From JBKQHQ01 sp052148715 (GTDB lineage: Bacteria; Pseudomonadota; Alphaproteobacteria; Rhizobiales; Xanthobacteraceae): a stretch of DNA of 64,000 nucleotides. The notes under the pieces were generated by a model. It ran no database searches. It saw only the letters and a list, made by a program, of their open reading frames with translations, and was not told where the DNA came from. This document shows positions 63,485-64,000 of the stretch, piece by piece. How positions within the stretch are numbered: the first letter of the stretch is position 1; every line of letters begins with the position of its first letter. The DNA is taken from contig JBKQHQ010000147.1 of assembly GCA_052148715.1 (NCBI GenBank), forward strand, positions 1 to 64,000, in the 5' to 3' direction. The position numbers and the translations under genes were made by a program.

Positions 63485-64000
63485 TTGCATTCGAACCAAG
63501 TTGCTTCGCCTCAAGAGGTCACGAAAAGCGCAACAGTCGAGAATGGCCGACGATTGTTGGAGCAATGCGCTTTGTTCCGCACGCTTGATGAGGAGGCCCG
63601 CCAGGAGCTCGTATCGCACGCCCATCGCCGCAGCTTCGATCCCGGGGAACAGATATTCCACGTCGGGTCACCCGGGCAGAGCATGATGGCGGTGCTGGCG
63701 GGCACCGTGCGGATCTCTTTGACCACCGCGAAGGGGAAGGAAATCGTGCTTGCCGACCTCTCCGCCGGAGAGCTGTTCGGCGAAATGGCCCTGCTTGACG
63801 GCAAGGAGCGTTCGGCGGACGCGACGGCTCTCTCCAAATGCGAGTTGCTGGTCTTGGAGCGCCGCGACGTGATCCCATTCCTTCGGCTGCATCCCGATTC
63901 CTGCTTGCAGCTGCTGGAGATGCTCTCGACCCGGCTGCGGCGCCTGGACGAGCAGATGGCGGAAATTGCCTTCTTCGAGCTCCCGGCCCGGCTCGCCAAG
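63485..64000 (+). CDS. Crp/Fnr family regulator, 3' end beyond the window
   Basis: The plus frame is open to the window end. It reads LLEQCALFRTLDEEARQELV, a cyclic-nucleotide-binding beta-roll (FDPGEQIFHVGSPGQSMMAV, LAGTVRISLTTAKGKEIVLA, AGELFGEMALLDGKERSADA) and the dimer helix LHPDSCLQLLEMLSTRLRRL, ending at LPARLAK just before the expected helix-turn-helix. The phosphate-binding cassette GEMALLDGKERSADA keeps Glu and Arg-Ser-Ala, compatible with a cyclic nucleotide ligand. No ATG in frame; TTG 63485 (or 63554/63557) is the probable start. Confidence 0.8.
   Translation, partial: MHSNQVASPQEVTKSATVENGRRLLEQCALFRTLDEEARQELVSHAHRRSFDPGEQIFHVGSPGQSMMAVLAGTVRISLTTAKGKEIVLADLSAGELFGEMALLDGKERSADATALSKCELLVLERRDVIPFLRLHPDSCLQLLEMLSTRLRRLDEQMAEIAFFELPARLAK

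Overview
The window reads as chromosomal DNA of a high-GC alphaproteobacterium, most likely a Hyphomicrobiales (Bradyrhizobium/Xanthobacteraceae-like) organism. This is inferred from two Omp25/31-type outer-membrane barrels with the usual AADLP N-terminus, DUF6352, DUF1326/DUF2182, a five-part Liv transporter, hydantoinase-type catabolic genes and dispersed CTCTCCCCGC palindromes. No database search was possible; every family call is by recognition of the translated sequence.

Layout. 1-7165: a branched-chain-type ABC transporter (substrate-binding protein, livG, livF, livH, livM) ending in an ADP-forming acyl-CoA synthetase, all on the minus strand. 7.3-10.5 kb: a DHA2 drug exporter, a DUF899 protein and an orphan KdpE-like regulator. 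10.7-11.4 kb: a scar where a decayed livF fragment meets the 3' end of a luciferase-like oxidoreductase gene. 11.5-13.5 kb: tctB-tctA without tctC. 14-20.4 kb: small exported or hypothetical proteins, an isonitrile-hydratase-like protein beside a GlxA-type fragment, a secreted alpha/beta hydrolase and an outer-membrane barrel. 20.4-28.1 kb: a MetE-like protein with a textbook terminator, a luciferase-like oxidoreductase, the DUF1326-DUF2182 pair, a deazaflavin-type nitroreductase, TusA, a membrane-fused spermidine synthase homologue and a VOC protein.

28.9-35.1 kb is the most interesting part: a ribosomally made peptide cluster of the azole (LAP/TOMM) class. It has a 130-residue precursor with a Cys/Gly/Arg-rich core (10 Cys, no Ser or Thr) and a secretion-signal-like N-terminus, a fused leader-binding plus YcaO cyclodehydratase, a SagB-type dehydrogenase, and a NodU/CmcH-type carbamoyltransferase as an unusual tailoring enzyme. 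No dedicated exporter or immunity gene is visible. Hairpins after the precursor and before the carbamoyltransferase may set expression ratios.

35.6-38.6 kb holds DUF6352 and an iron-type ABC permease/ATPase pair. 38.8-44.7 kb is a visibly AT-richer island beside tRNA-Ser(GGA): a tyrosine integrase with an altered C-terminus, a TPR-caspase protein split by a run of ten G, and a trypsin-like protease. 44.9-51.1 kb is a hyuA-hyuB-3-hydroxyacyl-CoA dehydrogenase block bracketed by two direct 288-bp copies of a small exported-protein gene. 51.2-64 kb holds hypothetical genes, a MITE-like inverted repeat, an RND efflux pair, a cobalt-type nitrile hydratase without its activator, a KirBac-type channel, a second outer-membrane barrel, two small genes and the start of a Crp/Fnr regulator cut by the window edge.
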